Origin: Bacteroidetes bacterium UBA2664
Lineage (GTDB): Bacteria; Bacteroidota; Rhodothermia; Balneolales; Balneolaceae
NCBI GenBank assembly: GCA_002359315.1
Contig: DEMS01000032.1
Coordinates: forward strand, 3,989-67,988
Direction of reading: 5' to 3'
Length of the DNA: 64,000 nt
In this document: in pieces, positions 53,346 through 62,510 of the stretch
Position numbering within the stretch: position 1 is the first letter of the stretch
How the letters are laid out: each line of letters begins with the position of its first letter
Notes under the pieces: model-generated
Told to the model about the DNA's origin: nothing
What the model saw: the letters and a program-made list of their open reading frames with translations, nothing else
Databases searched by the model: none
Made by a program: the position numbers and the translations under genes

Positions 53346-56300
53346 TTATTGAGTTTTGTTGAGGTAGTATTCTAATTGGAAATGGCTATTCAGATAATTG
53401 CCAAATGCATTCCATGAGTCGATTTCAATGCGAATGGCATCTCTGATGCTTTGAAAGAAAGCCACATAGTCTATGGCTCCTTCTTCATAAGAGGTGATGG
53501 CACCTTGCTGTTGTTCTTTGGCAAGAGGGAGTGCTTCCTGTCGATAATATTCCCACGAGCGCAACCATTTCTGATAATTTTCCCGGATACTGTTATAGGT
53601 ACTGTTGAATTCTCTCTGAGCCTGGTCTAGGTTTTGACGGGCAATATTTCGTTCAATCCGGGCGGATTGAGTTTTCCCGGCCTTAGACCAGAAGAATACC
53701 GGAAGTCTGATCCCGATCTCATAGGAATTAAAGCCACCTTGCCCAGCTATTTCCTGCCAGCCATAACTGGCTTGAAAACTTGGTAAAAACTGACTTCTTT
53801 GTTCTTTAATCGATGCTTCCGCCACGTCAATTTTTTGTTGATATAAAGCAATCAGCGGGTGGCCGAATGTAGAATCTGCCTGTAAAGGCTGTACAAGCTG
53901 TTCGGCTGAAACACTTTGAACCGTGTATAACGAGTCCCCCTCAAACCATTTGTTAAAAGCTCGAACAGCAGCCCCATAATCGCGGAAGGCTTGTTCTGTT
54001 TGTATGGTAATTTGGTTGGCCTGATTCATGATATTAAGATATCCCAGCCGGGAAATTTCCTCCGTTTCAAATTTTATTTCCGCAGCCCTAGCAATATCCC
54101 TGAATTGCTGGTTCAGGCGATTATAGATCTCATATTGTTGTTTAGCGATGAAAACCGTTGACCAGTCCTGCTTTACCCGGAGCCTGAGCTCTAACTCAGA
54201 CAATTCATAGTTCAGCCTGGCAAGTTCTGTTTGTTCATTCCGATGATTTAGCCTTGGCAAAACACCGAACAGATCAAACTGCTGCTGAATGCCAAATTTT
54301 GTAGTAACACCGTCCGAACCGTTGCCGAACTCTTCACCTCCGGTAAAGAGGTTCGTATCGCCAAAGTCCCAGGCTGTTTTTTGAAGAGCCTTCCTGTTGT
54401 CAATTCCAAGCCTGGCTGCCTCAAGAGAAGGATAATTTGCTATCGCTTTTTGAACGGCCTGATCCAGCGCAATTTGCGGGAGGGTATCATTCAGCACCTG
54501 TTCCTGAGCCTGTACAGAATCGGGAGAAAGCAGCAGGCTTCCACCAATAATCAGCAACACAACGGAGGCCATAGAAGTACTACCCGGCTTGTGTTTTCTC
54601 ATTTTACGCTTTTCTATGTACGCATAAAGGATGGGCAGCACGACCAACGTAAGCAGCGTGGCGCTAATCAACCCGCCGATTACAACAGTGGCCAGCGGCC
54701 GCTGTACTTCAGCACCGGCTGTTGTTGAAAACGCCATCGGAAGAAAACCCATAATAGCCGCCGTAGCGGTCAATAAAATGGGGCGAAGTCGCTCTTTGGT
54801 ACCTGTCAAAATTCGTTCTTGTAAATCCATAACACCTTCGATTTTTAATGAATTAAACCGGCTGACGAGCACAAGGCCGTTTAGCACAGCCACTCCGAAC
54901 AATACAATGAAACCAACTCCGGCAGAAATACTGAAGTCCATTCCACGTAAAGCCAGGAAGAAGACACCTCCAATAGAAGCCAGGGGAATAGCCAGATAGA
55001 TCATTACCGACTGTGAGAACGATTTTAGTGCGAAGTACAGCAGCACAAAGATAAGAAACAGGGCTATAGGCACTACAATAGCCAATCGGTTCTTGGCCCG
55101 TTGCAGATTCTCAAATTCACCCCCATAAGTAATGTAATAACCCGGCGGCAGATTCAATTCGGCCTCCAGTTTTTCTTGAATATCCAAAACCACCGATTCC
55201 ACATCCCGCCCGCGTGTATTCACACCAACATAGCTCCTGCGAAAGGTGTTATCTCGCGAGATCTGCATAGGCCCCGGCTGATAACTGATATCCGCCACTT
55301 CTTTAACCGGCACCTGTGCACCGTTTTCCAGATCTACATACAGATTGCGAATATCCTCAATGCCAGTACGATGAGCTTCATCAAAGCGGATCACAAGATC
55401 AAATCGTCTTTCGCCTTCGAATACAACTCCAGCAACACCTCCGGCAAAAGCTGAACTTACGTATTGATTGAGCTTCGTGATATCCAGTCCATATTGAGCC
55501 ACTTTTTGCCGGTCATACCTAACGGTCATTTGAGGTAGTCCAGCCGTACGTTCGGGACTCACATCACCCACCCCTGGAATAGTTTGAATAATTTGAGCCA
55601 TTTCCTGAACTTTCTCCGCCAATACATCTATGTCGTCTCCGTATAGCTTTACGGCGATATCTTCTCGTACACCTTCCAAAAGTTCGTTAAACCTAAGCTC
55701 TACCGGCTGGGTAAAAACGAAATTCACACCTATCATGGTCTGATCGAGTTTACTCTTTATTTTTTCTATCAGCTCCTCTTTAGATTCGGCAGAGATCCAG
55801 TTTTCTTTATTCTTGTCCAGAATGATGTACATGTCGGCAATGTCCATGGGCATAGGATCAGTGGGAATATCAGCTACCCCAATTCGAGCTGTTACTGTTT
55901 CTATCTCTGGAAATTCTTCCAGCAGTGTCGTCTCAATTTTCTTGGATTGATCGATCGCCTCTGATAATCCACTGCCCGGACGGAATAGGGCTTGCATGGC
56001 AATATCTCCCTCATCCAGTTGTGGAATAAATTCACCTCCCATTCTCGAAAAGGTGAACATCGCACCGCCAAAAAGCAGTATGGCAGCTACAATCACAACA
56101 GGTTTTCGCTTTAACGACCATTGGATAACCGGATCGTAGCCCTTCTGAATAAAGGATATAAGTTTGTTGCTGACCCGATCGAGGCCTCGCTCGAACCGGG
56201 CAAACCATCCCTTTCTATTTTGTGAGGGTTTCATAAACAGTGCCGAGACCATTGGTACATAGGTAAGACATAAAATAATAGCACCTAATACAGCAAACCC

Positions 56301-57746
56301 AAAGGTGAATGCCATAGGACGGAACATCTTACCTTCTACTCCTTCCAGAAACAGGATAGGGGCAAATACAATAAGGATGATCAACTGTCCAAAGAAGGCA
56401 GCATTCATCATGGTGCTGCTTGCCTTGTAGGCAATTTCATTCATCTGTGTTTTACTAAAAGCACGTTTTCCGGATTTCACCCTTTTTTCAATTTCATGAA
56501 CCGTGCCTTCCACTATAATTACGGCTCCATCAACAATAATACCGAAGTCGATGGCTCCAAGGCTCATTAGATTGGCCCACACCCCGGTGGCCTTCATCAT
56601 TATAAAAGCAAAAAGAAGGGAAAGCGGAATAAGTGAGGCGGTTATTAACCCTCCGCGTAAACTTCCTAAGAGTATTACCAAAACGAAAACTACAATCAAT
56701 GCACCTTCCACCAGGTTTGTGGTAACTGTACTGGTGGTTCGTTCAATAAGAGCACTTCGATCAAGGAAAGGCTCAATCTTTAAACCTTCAGGCAGTGACT
56801 TTTGAATTTCAGCAATTCTATCCTGAACGTTTTGAATGGTTGCATTCGGGTTTGAGCCTTTCAGCATCATAATAATGCCACCTACTGCTTCCTCACCATC
56901 CTGAGTAAAAGCTCCATAACGAATTTGAGTTCCAAAGGTAACCTCTTCTGCTACATCTCTGATTAGGATGGGTAGTCCGTTTTCGTTCTTGACTACAATG
57001 TTTTCTATATCTTCAAGGCTGCGTATCAATCCTTCGCCACGAATAAAATTAGCCATCTTGTTTTTCTCGATATAGGCCCCGCCGGTATTTACATTATTCC
57101 TGGACATTGCCTCATATACTTCTGAAATACTAACTCCCATTGCATTTAGTTTATCAGGACTTATGGCTACTTCATATTGTTTGATGCCTCCACCGAAGGA
57201 GTTGACCTCTATAACCCCCTCCAGGAGCACCATTTGGCGCTTAATAATCCAATCTTGTATTGTGCGCAATTCATCAGGCGTATATTCATCTTCATATGCA
57301 GGGTCCACCTGAATGGAGTACTCGTAAATTTGGCCTAATCCACTTGAAATGGGACCCATGGATGGACTTCCAAAATTCTCGGGGATCGTTTCGCCCAGTT
57401 CACTGAGTTTTTCCTGTACCAGTTGCCGGGGTAAATAGGTACCCATATCATCTTCGAAAACGATGGTAACCACGGATAACCCGAATCGGGATACCGAACG
57501 GATTTCAGTTACTCCTGGCAGGTTACCCATGGCAAGCTCCACGGGATACGTTACAAATTGTTCAATGTCTTCGGTAGATAGATTTTCCGATACCGTAATC
57601 ACCTGTACCTGATTATTTGTAATATCAGGAACCGAACCTAGATTAATGGTCATCATAGAATATAATCCTACTCCTATTAGAGACAGGATAAACAAGCCGA
57701 TGATAAACTTGTTCTTAATCGAAAAGGCAATAATTTTGTTGATCAT
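53346..57746 (-). CDS. CusA/CzcA-type RND pump fused to a TolC-family channel
   Basis: I choose the ATG at 57746 (MINKIIAFSIKNKFIIGLF), giving 1466 residues. Residues 1-1040 form a heavy-metal RND pump: twelve helices, the central LMSLGAIDFGIIVDGAVIIVEG in helix 4 (proton relay DFGIIVDGAVI), and ARIGVADIPTDPMPMDIAD in the porter domain. A linker with a hydrophobic segment (SMASVVLLIIGGSLLLSPDSVQAQ) follows, then a TolC-like outer-membrane-factor domain to the end (about 1075-1466, LDQAVQKAIANYPSLEAARLG). Fused CzcA-TolC chains occur in Bacteroidota. The QAQ site is a signal-peptide-like cut that may release the channel. Confidence 0.92.
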   Translation of the reverse strand: MINKIIAFSIKNKFIIGLFILSLIGVGLYSMMTINLGSVPDITNNQVQVITVSENLSTEDIEQFVTYPVELAMGNLPGVTEIRSVSRFGLSVVTIVFEDDMGTYLPRQLVQEKLSELGETIPENFGSPSMGPISSGLGQIYEYSIQVDPAYEDEYTPDELRTIQDWIIKRQMVLLEGVIEVNSFGGGIKQYEVAISPDKLNAMGVSISEVYEAMSRNNVNTGGAYIEKNKMANFIRGEGLIRSLEDIENIVVKNENGLPILIRDVAEEVTFGTQIRYGAFTQDGEEAVGGIIMMLKGSNPNATIQNVQDRIAEIQKSLPEGLKIEPFLDRSALIERTTSTVTTNLVEGALIVVFVLVILLGSLRGGLITASLIPLSLLFAFIMMKATGVWANLMSLGAIDFGIIVDGAVIIVEGTVHEIEKRVKSGKRAFSKTQMNEIAYKASSTMMNAAFFGQLIILIVFAPILFLEGVEGKMFRPMAFTFGFAVLGAIILCLTYVPMVSALFMKPSQNRKGWFARFERGLDRVSNKLISFIQKGYDPVIQWSLKRKPVVIVAAILLFGGAMFTFSRMGGEFIPQLDEGDIAMQALFRPGSGLSEAIDQSKKIETTLLEEFPEIETVTARIGVADIPTDPMPMDIADMYIILDKNKENWISAESKEELIEKIKSKLDQTMIGVNFVFTQPVELRFNELLEGVREDIAVKLYGDDIDVLAEKVQEMAQIIQTIPGVGDVSPERTAGLPQMTVRYDRQKVAQYGLDITKLNQYVSSAFAGGVAGVVFEGERRFDLVIRFDEAHRTGIEDIRNLYVDLENGAQVPVKEVADISYQPGPMQISRDNTFRRSYVGVNTRGRDVESVVLDIQEKLEAELNLPPGYYITYGGEFENLQRAKNRLAIVVPIALFLIFVLLYFALKSFSQSVMIYLAIPLASIGGVFFLALRGMDFSISAGVGFIVLFGVAVLNGLVLVSRFNSLKIEGVMDLQERILTGTKERLRPILLTATAAIMGFLPMAFSTTAGAEVQRPLATVVIGGLISATLLTLVVLPILYAYIEKRKMRKHKPGSTSMASVVLLIIGGSLLLSPDSVQAQEQVLNDTLPQIALDQAVQKAIANYPSLEAARLGIDNRKALQKTAWDFGDTNLFTGGEEFGNGSDGVTTKFGIQQQFDLFGVLPRLNHRNEQTELARLNYELSELELRLRVKQDWSTVFIAKQQYEIYNRLNQQFRDIARAAEIKFETEEISRLGYLNIMNQANQITIQTEQAFRDYGAAVRAFNKWFEGDSLYTVQSVSAEQLVQPLQADSTFGHPLIALYQQKIDVAEASIKEQRSQFLPSFQASYGWQEIAGQGGFNSYEIGIRLPVFFWSKAGKTQSARIERNIARQNLDQAQREFNSTYNSIRENYQKWLRSWEYYRQEALPLAKEQQQGAITSYEEGAIDYVAFFQSIRDAIRIEIDSWNAFGNYLNSHFQLEYYLNKTQ

Positions 57747-57896
57747 GTTGACAGCTGTGTGAATATAGATTAGTCTTTGATGCCGATCTTTTTCAAATAC
57801 TTTGGCTGAAACCACAGAATGACCAGAGGTTAAACAGCTCGTTGAAAAAAATGGATGGGGCAGAATTTGTTTCTGCTAAATAGAGAAAGGCAGGTA

Positions 57897-58328
57897 TTAA
57901 ATCAGAAGTTGCGTGACTTTAATAACCTTAAGAGTTATTGGAGGGGATAAATTGTCTTTTAGATATACAGGTAACGTAATTTGAACAACAGGGTCACCAT
58001 AGTTCCCAAACAAATAAGGAATGATTGGAAACATAAACTTACAGTCCGGGCACTCATTTCTTAACAGTGCATCATCATAGCAGCACTGATTTTGAAATTG
58101 ATGGTGCTTTTTTTCAACTGTTTTGTACTCAGAATTAGTCTCTTCTGAATGTTGTAATACAATTTCAAAACAGCCTTTATCTAAGTTATAGGTAGAGGAA
58201 ACATCATGAGTACTTGCTAATACAGAAACACTTAAGGGTAGAAAAAAGAAAAACCCTGCCCATGAAAAAAGAAAAGATGCGATTGTCGCAACATTCAGAT
58301 TACGTAAGTATGCTCTGAAAAAATACAA
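57897..58328 (-). CDS. Cys-rich membrane-anchored protein A (metal locus)
   Basis: A 143-residue protein with one helix at about 15-38 (TIASFLFSWAGFFFFLPLSVSVL). It has a periplasmic-side part with KGCFEIVLQHSEET, NQCCYDDALLRNECPDCKF and a C-terminal VTQLLI. It is homologous to the protein at 60401 (DEGCFELVVDHHED, NSCCFDDLAL, ITRLLI). Each copy lies just before a CusA-like gene, so the pair marks a duplicated cus locus. The Cys/His set suggests metal binding. Unrecognised family. Confidence 0.7.
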   Translation of the reverse strand: MYFFRAYLRNLNVATIASFLFSWAGFFFFLPLSVSVLASTHDVSSTYNLDKGCFEIVLQHSEETNSEYKTVEKKHHQFQNQCCYDDALLRNECPDCKFMFPIIPYLFGNYGDPVVQITLPVYLKDNLSPPITLKVIKVTQLLI

Positions 58329-58405
58329 TTCTTTAAGGGGAAATATTGTGATTAAGTAGAATGCTGATGATAAGGATTATTTGTAATGCAACTCAATTGC
58401 AAAGA

Positions 58406-58819
58406 TCAGGAAGAACAGGAAGGACAACTCCCGGTTATCACAAAATTGCCGTTGGATGGAGTAAAATTTTCGGGCAGATCGTAGTTAGGAATGCCAAGAT
58501 GTGGAAAACAAAATGTTTGTTCACAGGAGAAACAATAAAAATGAACGTGCACATCATCCGGGTACGAACAGGTACAGTTTTCAGAACAAAGGGCATATTT
58601 AGTTATCCCACTTGCATCGTTTATTTGATGCACCAAACCATGTTCTAAGAATGTTTTTAAGGTACGATAAAGCGTTGTCCGATCTGCATGGGTAAACTTT
58701 TCTTCAAGATCTGATAGGCTTATTACCGACTTAGTTTCAGCCATGAAAAGAAGAATCCGCATGCGCATAGCGGTCGGTTGTATATCTCTGCTCTGCAATC
58801 TTTTTTCATGAATAGTCAT
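58406..58819 (-). CDS. Fur-family metal regulator
   Basis: A 137-residue Fur/Zur-type protein. The winged helix ends HADRTTLYRTLKTFLEHGLVHQIN. The dimer domain has the zinc-site CENC-like pair (LCSENCTCSYPDDVHVHFYCFSCEQTFCF) and a C-terminal CPSC. It sits inside the metal-resistance cargo beside the Cys-rich gene and the RND pump, and is probably their regulator or a zinc sensor. The 200-base gap upstream has no further gene. Confidence 0.88.
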   Translation of the reverse strand: MTIHEKRLQSRDIQPTAMRMRILLFMAETKSVISLSDLEEKFTHADRTTLYRTLKTFLEHGLVHQINDASGITKYALCSENCTCSYPDDVHVHFYCFSCEQTFCFPHLGIPNYDLPENFTPSNGNFVITGSCPSCSS

Positions 58820-59023
58820 CTTTATTGAAATAATATTCGTTGATTAATGTGTACAAGTAATATTTATACAAAGGGCGAATCGCCGGTATAAATCATATCA
58901 ATTCTATGATAAACTACCACTAAAATCTTTGAAACTCATATTTGGTAATTTTGACATAAATATATGGGTTCGGGGCAGTTATCTTTCGTTTCCAAAATTC
59001 TAAATAAGTGAAAGATTGGCAAG

Positions 59024-59953
59024 CTATAACACATTGACCATTTCCTGATTTACTGATTCGGATTGCTTTTTAATACTCCGAAATCCCAACAAAAAAAGAA
59101 GAGGCAAAATTGCAGAGGGGATCTGTTGAGGAATAAATGACCAGCTTAGGAGAAAGAGCAGAAAAATAGCTGCATATAGTACCAAAAACACTTTATAATT
59201 TTCTGAAAGTCGTTTTCTGCCCATAAAAGAAAATATAAAGGCCGACAAAGCCGGGGCAGACCACACTATATTCCAATTCCATTTGGTTGAGGGATACGAA
59301 GAAAAAAACCACAAAAAAATGATCAACACTCCAATCAACCCAATTATCCCGAATAACAGACGGTCGAACCAAAACCAGAATGTGTGATTAGTTCTATAGA
59401 AAAACCCGGCAAGCAGGCTTGTAATCAGCAAAAACCAAAAGCTTAAAGTGGGGCTTACTCTCGCAGGACTAATGACAGACCGTTTCTGAGGAGCATAAAA
59501 TCTCTGCTCTGAAACCAAGGCAAGACTTGTATCAGCTTGCTGTATCCGAGCGTGTGAAAATCCCTCTTTTAACAGGTCGGGTAAGAACAGCGTTTCCGAC
59601 TCGGGTGGGTTGCGGTCGGCGGGAGTACCCAACAGCAAGTTAATCCCAAATTTTACCCAGGAAACGGATTTCACGTAGGGATTAATAAACTGCCGAAAAC
59701 TATTCTTTGCCGAATTTTGCGGCTCTTGAAAATGGATTGAATCCCCAGCTACTGCCTTGACAGCCTCATAGATCCGGGTGGTACAGTTATCATAGAAGAA
59801 CTCATAGGAATAATATCGATTTTCGGGCCGGGCGTTATTCTCCAAAAAATCATACAAGCGTTTGGTTTGATTCTCTGTTAGATTTAATCGCTGTTCAGTA
59901 ATAATGCGGCCGTCATTCAAATATGCTTTTTTTGCATTCTCAAACTTGTTCCC
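59024..59953 (-). pseudogene. 5'-truncated DUF4105 (Lnb-type) membrane protein
   Basis: The frame reads KFENAKKAYLNDGRIITEQRLNLTENQTKRLYDFLENNA at its upstream end and has no proper start, because it fuses out of frame to a cusA fragment near 59953. It retains the DUF4105 core YEFFYDNCTTRIYEAV and a C-terminal part of five helices. DUF4105 is a periplasmic lipoprotein-processing (Lnb-like) domain. About the first 150 residues of a normal protein are lost. It is probably non-functional. Confidence 0.75.
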
Positions 59954-60279
59954 AGCTGCCGGGGCAGGTAGGTTCCCATGTTTTCCTCAAAAACAATGGT
60001 TACAATGGAAAGCCCAAGTTTGGACACCGATCGCATCTCCACCACACCGGGGAGGTTGGCCATAGCCAGTTCCACCGGAAATGTGATGAATTGTTCGACT
60101 TCCTGCGTAGCCAAATTTGGTGAAGTGGTGATGACACGAACCTGATTGTTGGTAATATCCGGCACGGCATCAATCGAAACTTGTGTAAGTGAATAGGTAC
60201 CCCACGCAGCTAAAGCGATCGTCAATAGACCAATGATCAGCTTATTACGCACAGAGTAGCGAATGATTTTATTAATCAT
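59953..60279 (-). pseudogene. N-terminal fragment of a second CusA/CzcA pump
   Basis: 120 codons remain in frame to 59917. MINKIIRYSVRNKLIIGLLTIALAAWGTYSLTQVSIDAVPDITNNQVRVITTSPNLATQEVEQF runs closely parallel to the CusA start at 57746. Homology stops at YLPRQL, after which the sequence is out-of-frame DUF4105. A deletion of at least the rest of cusA and of the DUF4105 5' end joined the two. It follows the second Cys-rich gene. Confidence 0.85.
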
Positions 60280-60400
60280 ATCTGAGTGATATAGAAATTG
60301 TGAGTTTGATAGATGAAATAAATTAAATCAGGCGTAGGTTTCCCTGAGATCAATTTTTTATATAAGAGAGGGACAGATAAAGCTCTGCCAAAAAGGGTAT

Positions 60401-60841
60401 TTAAATGAGGAGGCGGGTAATTTGGAGCGATTGATGCATTACCGGAGGTGGTAAAGGATGCTCCTGAAGAGTAACAGTACTCTGTTTTTGTTTAGAAAGG
60501 AGATTGAATTCGAATCCTTCATTTTCGTAGCTCAGCGGAAGATCAAAATCGGTATCCTGCTTTTTATAAGTCAGCGCCAGATCATCAAAACAGCATGAAT
60601 TGTGAAAAGAATGGGCATCGTTCTCCTCATCCATCAGGTGAAATCCATCGGCATCTTCATGGTGATCAACCACCAATTCAAAGCACCCTTCATCTGCATT
60701 GAACACGGAGTAGATGGAATGGGAATCTGCAAAACCCAGAATTTTAACCGGAAGCACAATTGCCATCAGCAGCCATGAAAGGATAAACCCTCCTGTGGAG
60801 AATACGTAAAATACAGAGATGTATTTGCGGATAAAATTCAT
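60401..60841 (-). CDS. Cys-rich membrane-anchored protein B (metal locus)
   Basis: A 146-residue paralogue of the 57897 product: N-terminal helix (GGFILSWLLMAIVLPVKILG), then DEGCFELVVDHHEDADG, HSFHNSCCFDDLAL, acidic linker and MHQSLQITRLLI. It precedes the cusA fragment as its twin precedes the intact cusA. The conserved Cys triad and His residues suggest a periplasmic metal-binding role. Confidence 0.65.
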   Translation of the reverse strand: MNFIRKYISVFYVFSTGGFILSWLLMAIVLPVKILGFADSHSIYSVFNADEGCFELVVDHHEDADGFHLMDEENDAHSFHNSCCFDDLALTYKKQDTDFDLPLSYENEGFEFNLLSKQKQSTVTLQEHPLPPPVMHQSLQITRLLI

Positions 60842-60979
60842 TGAGAGAAATAATATCTATTATTTATCATTCAATCAATGATATATATAAAATGTGAAAA
60901 TAAAATCAATCTAAAAATTTCCAACTTTTTTACAATAAGCGAATTGGAATTATTTGAATCTAACCCCCGTACTTAAGAA

Positions 60980-62155
60980 TCACCGTAAGTTTGTCATCTT
61001 CATTTTTAATTTTCTTACAGTAAGATGAGTATATTTTTCCGTCACTTTTTGGCTTGAATGTCCAGCCATATAGCTTGCTTCAGCTGTATGAAATCCTTTC
61101 TCAATCCAAGTAGTAACTGCTTGGTGTCTCATTCCATGTAAAGTACGAGAGGTAGGAATACCTGCTTCTTTGCAGTAACGCTTAAATTCCCGATACACTC
61201 TCATACCACGAACCGGTTGGCCTTTTGTATTTCCACCGGTATAAATAAACACATAATCACTGGGGATTATCTTACCACGAATCTTTAAGTACCCATTCAG
61301 TTCATTTTTTAATTCATTAATGATGGGGATCAGCCGTTCTTTTCGGCCTTTGGTGGGTGGTAGGGAAATGTAGCTTAATTCTCCATCTTCATAGATCAGG
61401 TTTTCACCTTTCAGTCCGGAGTAGGAAAGTTCAGGATCATAAGCCGCTTCATGTTTTCGGAGTCCACCATAGAAGTACAATGCCACAATAGGTTTGAACC
61501 AATGCTGAACCAATTTAGGGTCAAATTCGGGCAAATCTTTCTTTCTGGATAGCTCTTCATCGAATTTCTTAAAAAGAATTCCAAGTTCTTCCTCAGAAAT
61601 CATTTTAGGCCGGGTATTTTCTCTAATTCGGGGTAGATCCTGTTTCAGCGCAGGAAAGTAGTCCTTCTCCACAATGTTCTTTTTCAGCAAAAACTTCCAC
61701 CAAGACCGGAAATGTCGGAAGTAGTAATGCCTTGTAGCTGAAGTAATGCCCTTTTTGAAGATCACATTCTCAAAATGGTAGCTTAAAACATTGGTTGGGT
61801 GTACATCCGATAACTCATTTAATTCCACAAAATGATCTAAAGCTCGCTGGTAGGCTCCAATGGTTGCCGGAGAGAGGTGGTTTTTTGATTTGTAGAAAAG
61901 CTCGATAGATTCGCTCACCGTGTTGCTGTCAGTGGTGTCATCACTGGTGTTCCTTTGCAAAACCTTCTTAGGATTGAATCCTTTTGAAAAGGGATTGATC
62001 TTGCCTAACGAATCCAGTTTTTCGAGTTCGGTTACCATTTTCTGAGCAACATCCTTGTGTCGGGTGCCCAATGATTTTCGAACATTCTTTTTACCCAGTT
62101 CTTCAGAGTAAAAATTTACATAGTAGTATTTACCGCGCTTGATAAGAAATGCCAT
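60980..62155 (-). CDS. int: Tyrosine recombinase integrase of element 1
   Basis: A 391-residue integrase with an N-terminal arm-binding domain (MAFLIKRGKYYYVNFYSEELGKKNVRKSLGTRHKD), a core-binding SAM-like domain (about 90-190) and the catalytic domain. The Arg is in LYFYGGLRKHEAAY, the box II part in TLHGMRHQAVTTWIEKG, and HSSQKVTEKYTHL gives the final His and Tyr. It lies next to the right attachment site in the tRNA-Met gene, so it catalyses insertion and, with a directionality factor, excision of element 1. Confidence 0.95.
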   Translation of the reverse strand: MAFLIKRGKYYYVNFYSEELGKKNVRKSLGTRHKDVAQKMVTELEKLDSLGKINPFSKGFNPKKVLQRNTSDDTTDSNTVSESIELFYKSKNHLSPATIGAYQRALDHFVELNELSDVHPTNVLSYHFENVIFKKGITSATRHYYFRHFRSWWKFLLKKNIVEKDYFPALKQDLPRIRENTRPKMISEEELGILFKKFDEELSRKKDLPEFDPKLVQHWFKPIVALYFYGGLRKHEAAYDPELSYSGLKGENLIYEDGELSYISLPPTKGRKERLIPIINELKNELNGYLKIRGKIIPSDYVFIYTGGNTKGQPVRGMRVYREFKRYCKEAGIPTSRTLHGMRHQAVTTWIEKGFHTAEASYMAGHSSQKVTEKYTHLTVRKLKMKMTNLR

Positions 62156-62230
62156 AGTAGGTGCCTTCTGAATTAAAGTTCGGTAAGCGAATTCTTAATT
62201 CAGTAGCCTTTGCGAGCGCCCATCCCAAAA

Positions 62231-62288
62231 TTGTACATAGTAGTGTACATAGTAGTTGGGAAAGTAGGGGAATGAAAGTGTACACTTT
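62231..62288. promoter_or_regulatory. Candidate integrase arm sites, right end
   Basis: TTGTACATAG at 62231 and GTGTACATAG at 62243, followed by a perfect palindrome AAAGTGTACACTTT (62275-62288). The same TTGTACATAG lies in triplicate at the left end (20723-20772). The palindrome may be a regulator site in the integrase promoter. Confidence 0.6.
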
Positions 62289-62304
62289 CGTTCCTTTGCG
62301 TTCG

Positions 62305-62319
62305 CTTACTTAGTGTAAG
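62305..62319. promoter_or_regulatory. Repressor-operator-like palindrome, right end
   Basis: CTTAC-TTAGT-GTAAG, flanked by TTCG and TAAATA as at 20837. It lies between the integrase and the tRNA, so the CI-like repressor may also control integrase expression. A weaker relative, CTTACTTAGGGAAGTAA, is at 62625-62641 in element 2. Confidence 0.55.
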
Positions 62320-62350
62320 TAAATAGGCTTTTTTTTGGCTTAGAAGGGAA

Positions 62351-62376
62351 TTGAGAGGGTTTTTACACCCTCTCAA
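62351..62376. terminator. 10-bp perfect hairpin downstream of tRNA-Met
   Basis: TTGAGAGGGT (62351-62360) and ACCCTCTCAA (62367-62376) with a TTTTAC loop, 7 bases from the tRNA 3' end. It probably ends or processes the tRNA transcript; no T run follows on the minus strand. Confidence 0.55.
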
Positions 62377-62382
62377 TAATTG

Positions 62383-62456
62383 TGGGCCCGGCAGGACTTG
62401 AACCTGCGACCAATCGATTATGAGTCGACTGCTCTAACCAACTGAGCTACGGGCCC
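62383..62456 (-). tRNA. tRNA-Met(CAT), intact copy and junction of the tandem elements
   Basis: 74 bases. The acceptor GGGCCCG pairs fully with CGGGCCC, all arms fold and the anticodon is CAT in loop CTCATAA. The elongator Met type is likely; an ileucine-decoding, lysidine-modified tRNA cannot be excluded. Its 3' part comes from element 1 and its 5' part from element 2 if both integrated here. CCA is not encoded. Confidence 0.9.
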
Positions 62457-62510
62457 TTTTGTTAATTAAACGACGATTTGCCCAAAAAATGCCTTGAACT
62501 TGAAAGCTCA

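Larger units (their letters stand above)
20596..62456. mobile_element. Integrated phage-like element 1, about 41.8 kb, at tRNA-Met
   Basis: It is bounded by two copies of tRNA-Met(CAT) that are identical except for the 5' acceptor strand. The order is left attachment site, divergent repressor and Cro-like genes, replication genes, structural and membrane proteins, lysis genes, metal-resistance cargo, integrase, right attachment site. There is no recognisable terminase, portal, tail tube, tape measure or relaxase. The structural part (about 27-45.7 kb) is visibly more GC-rich than the flanks. I infer a prophage of a tailless, membrane-containing icosahedral virus. A second related element follows directly. 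Confidence 0.8.
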
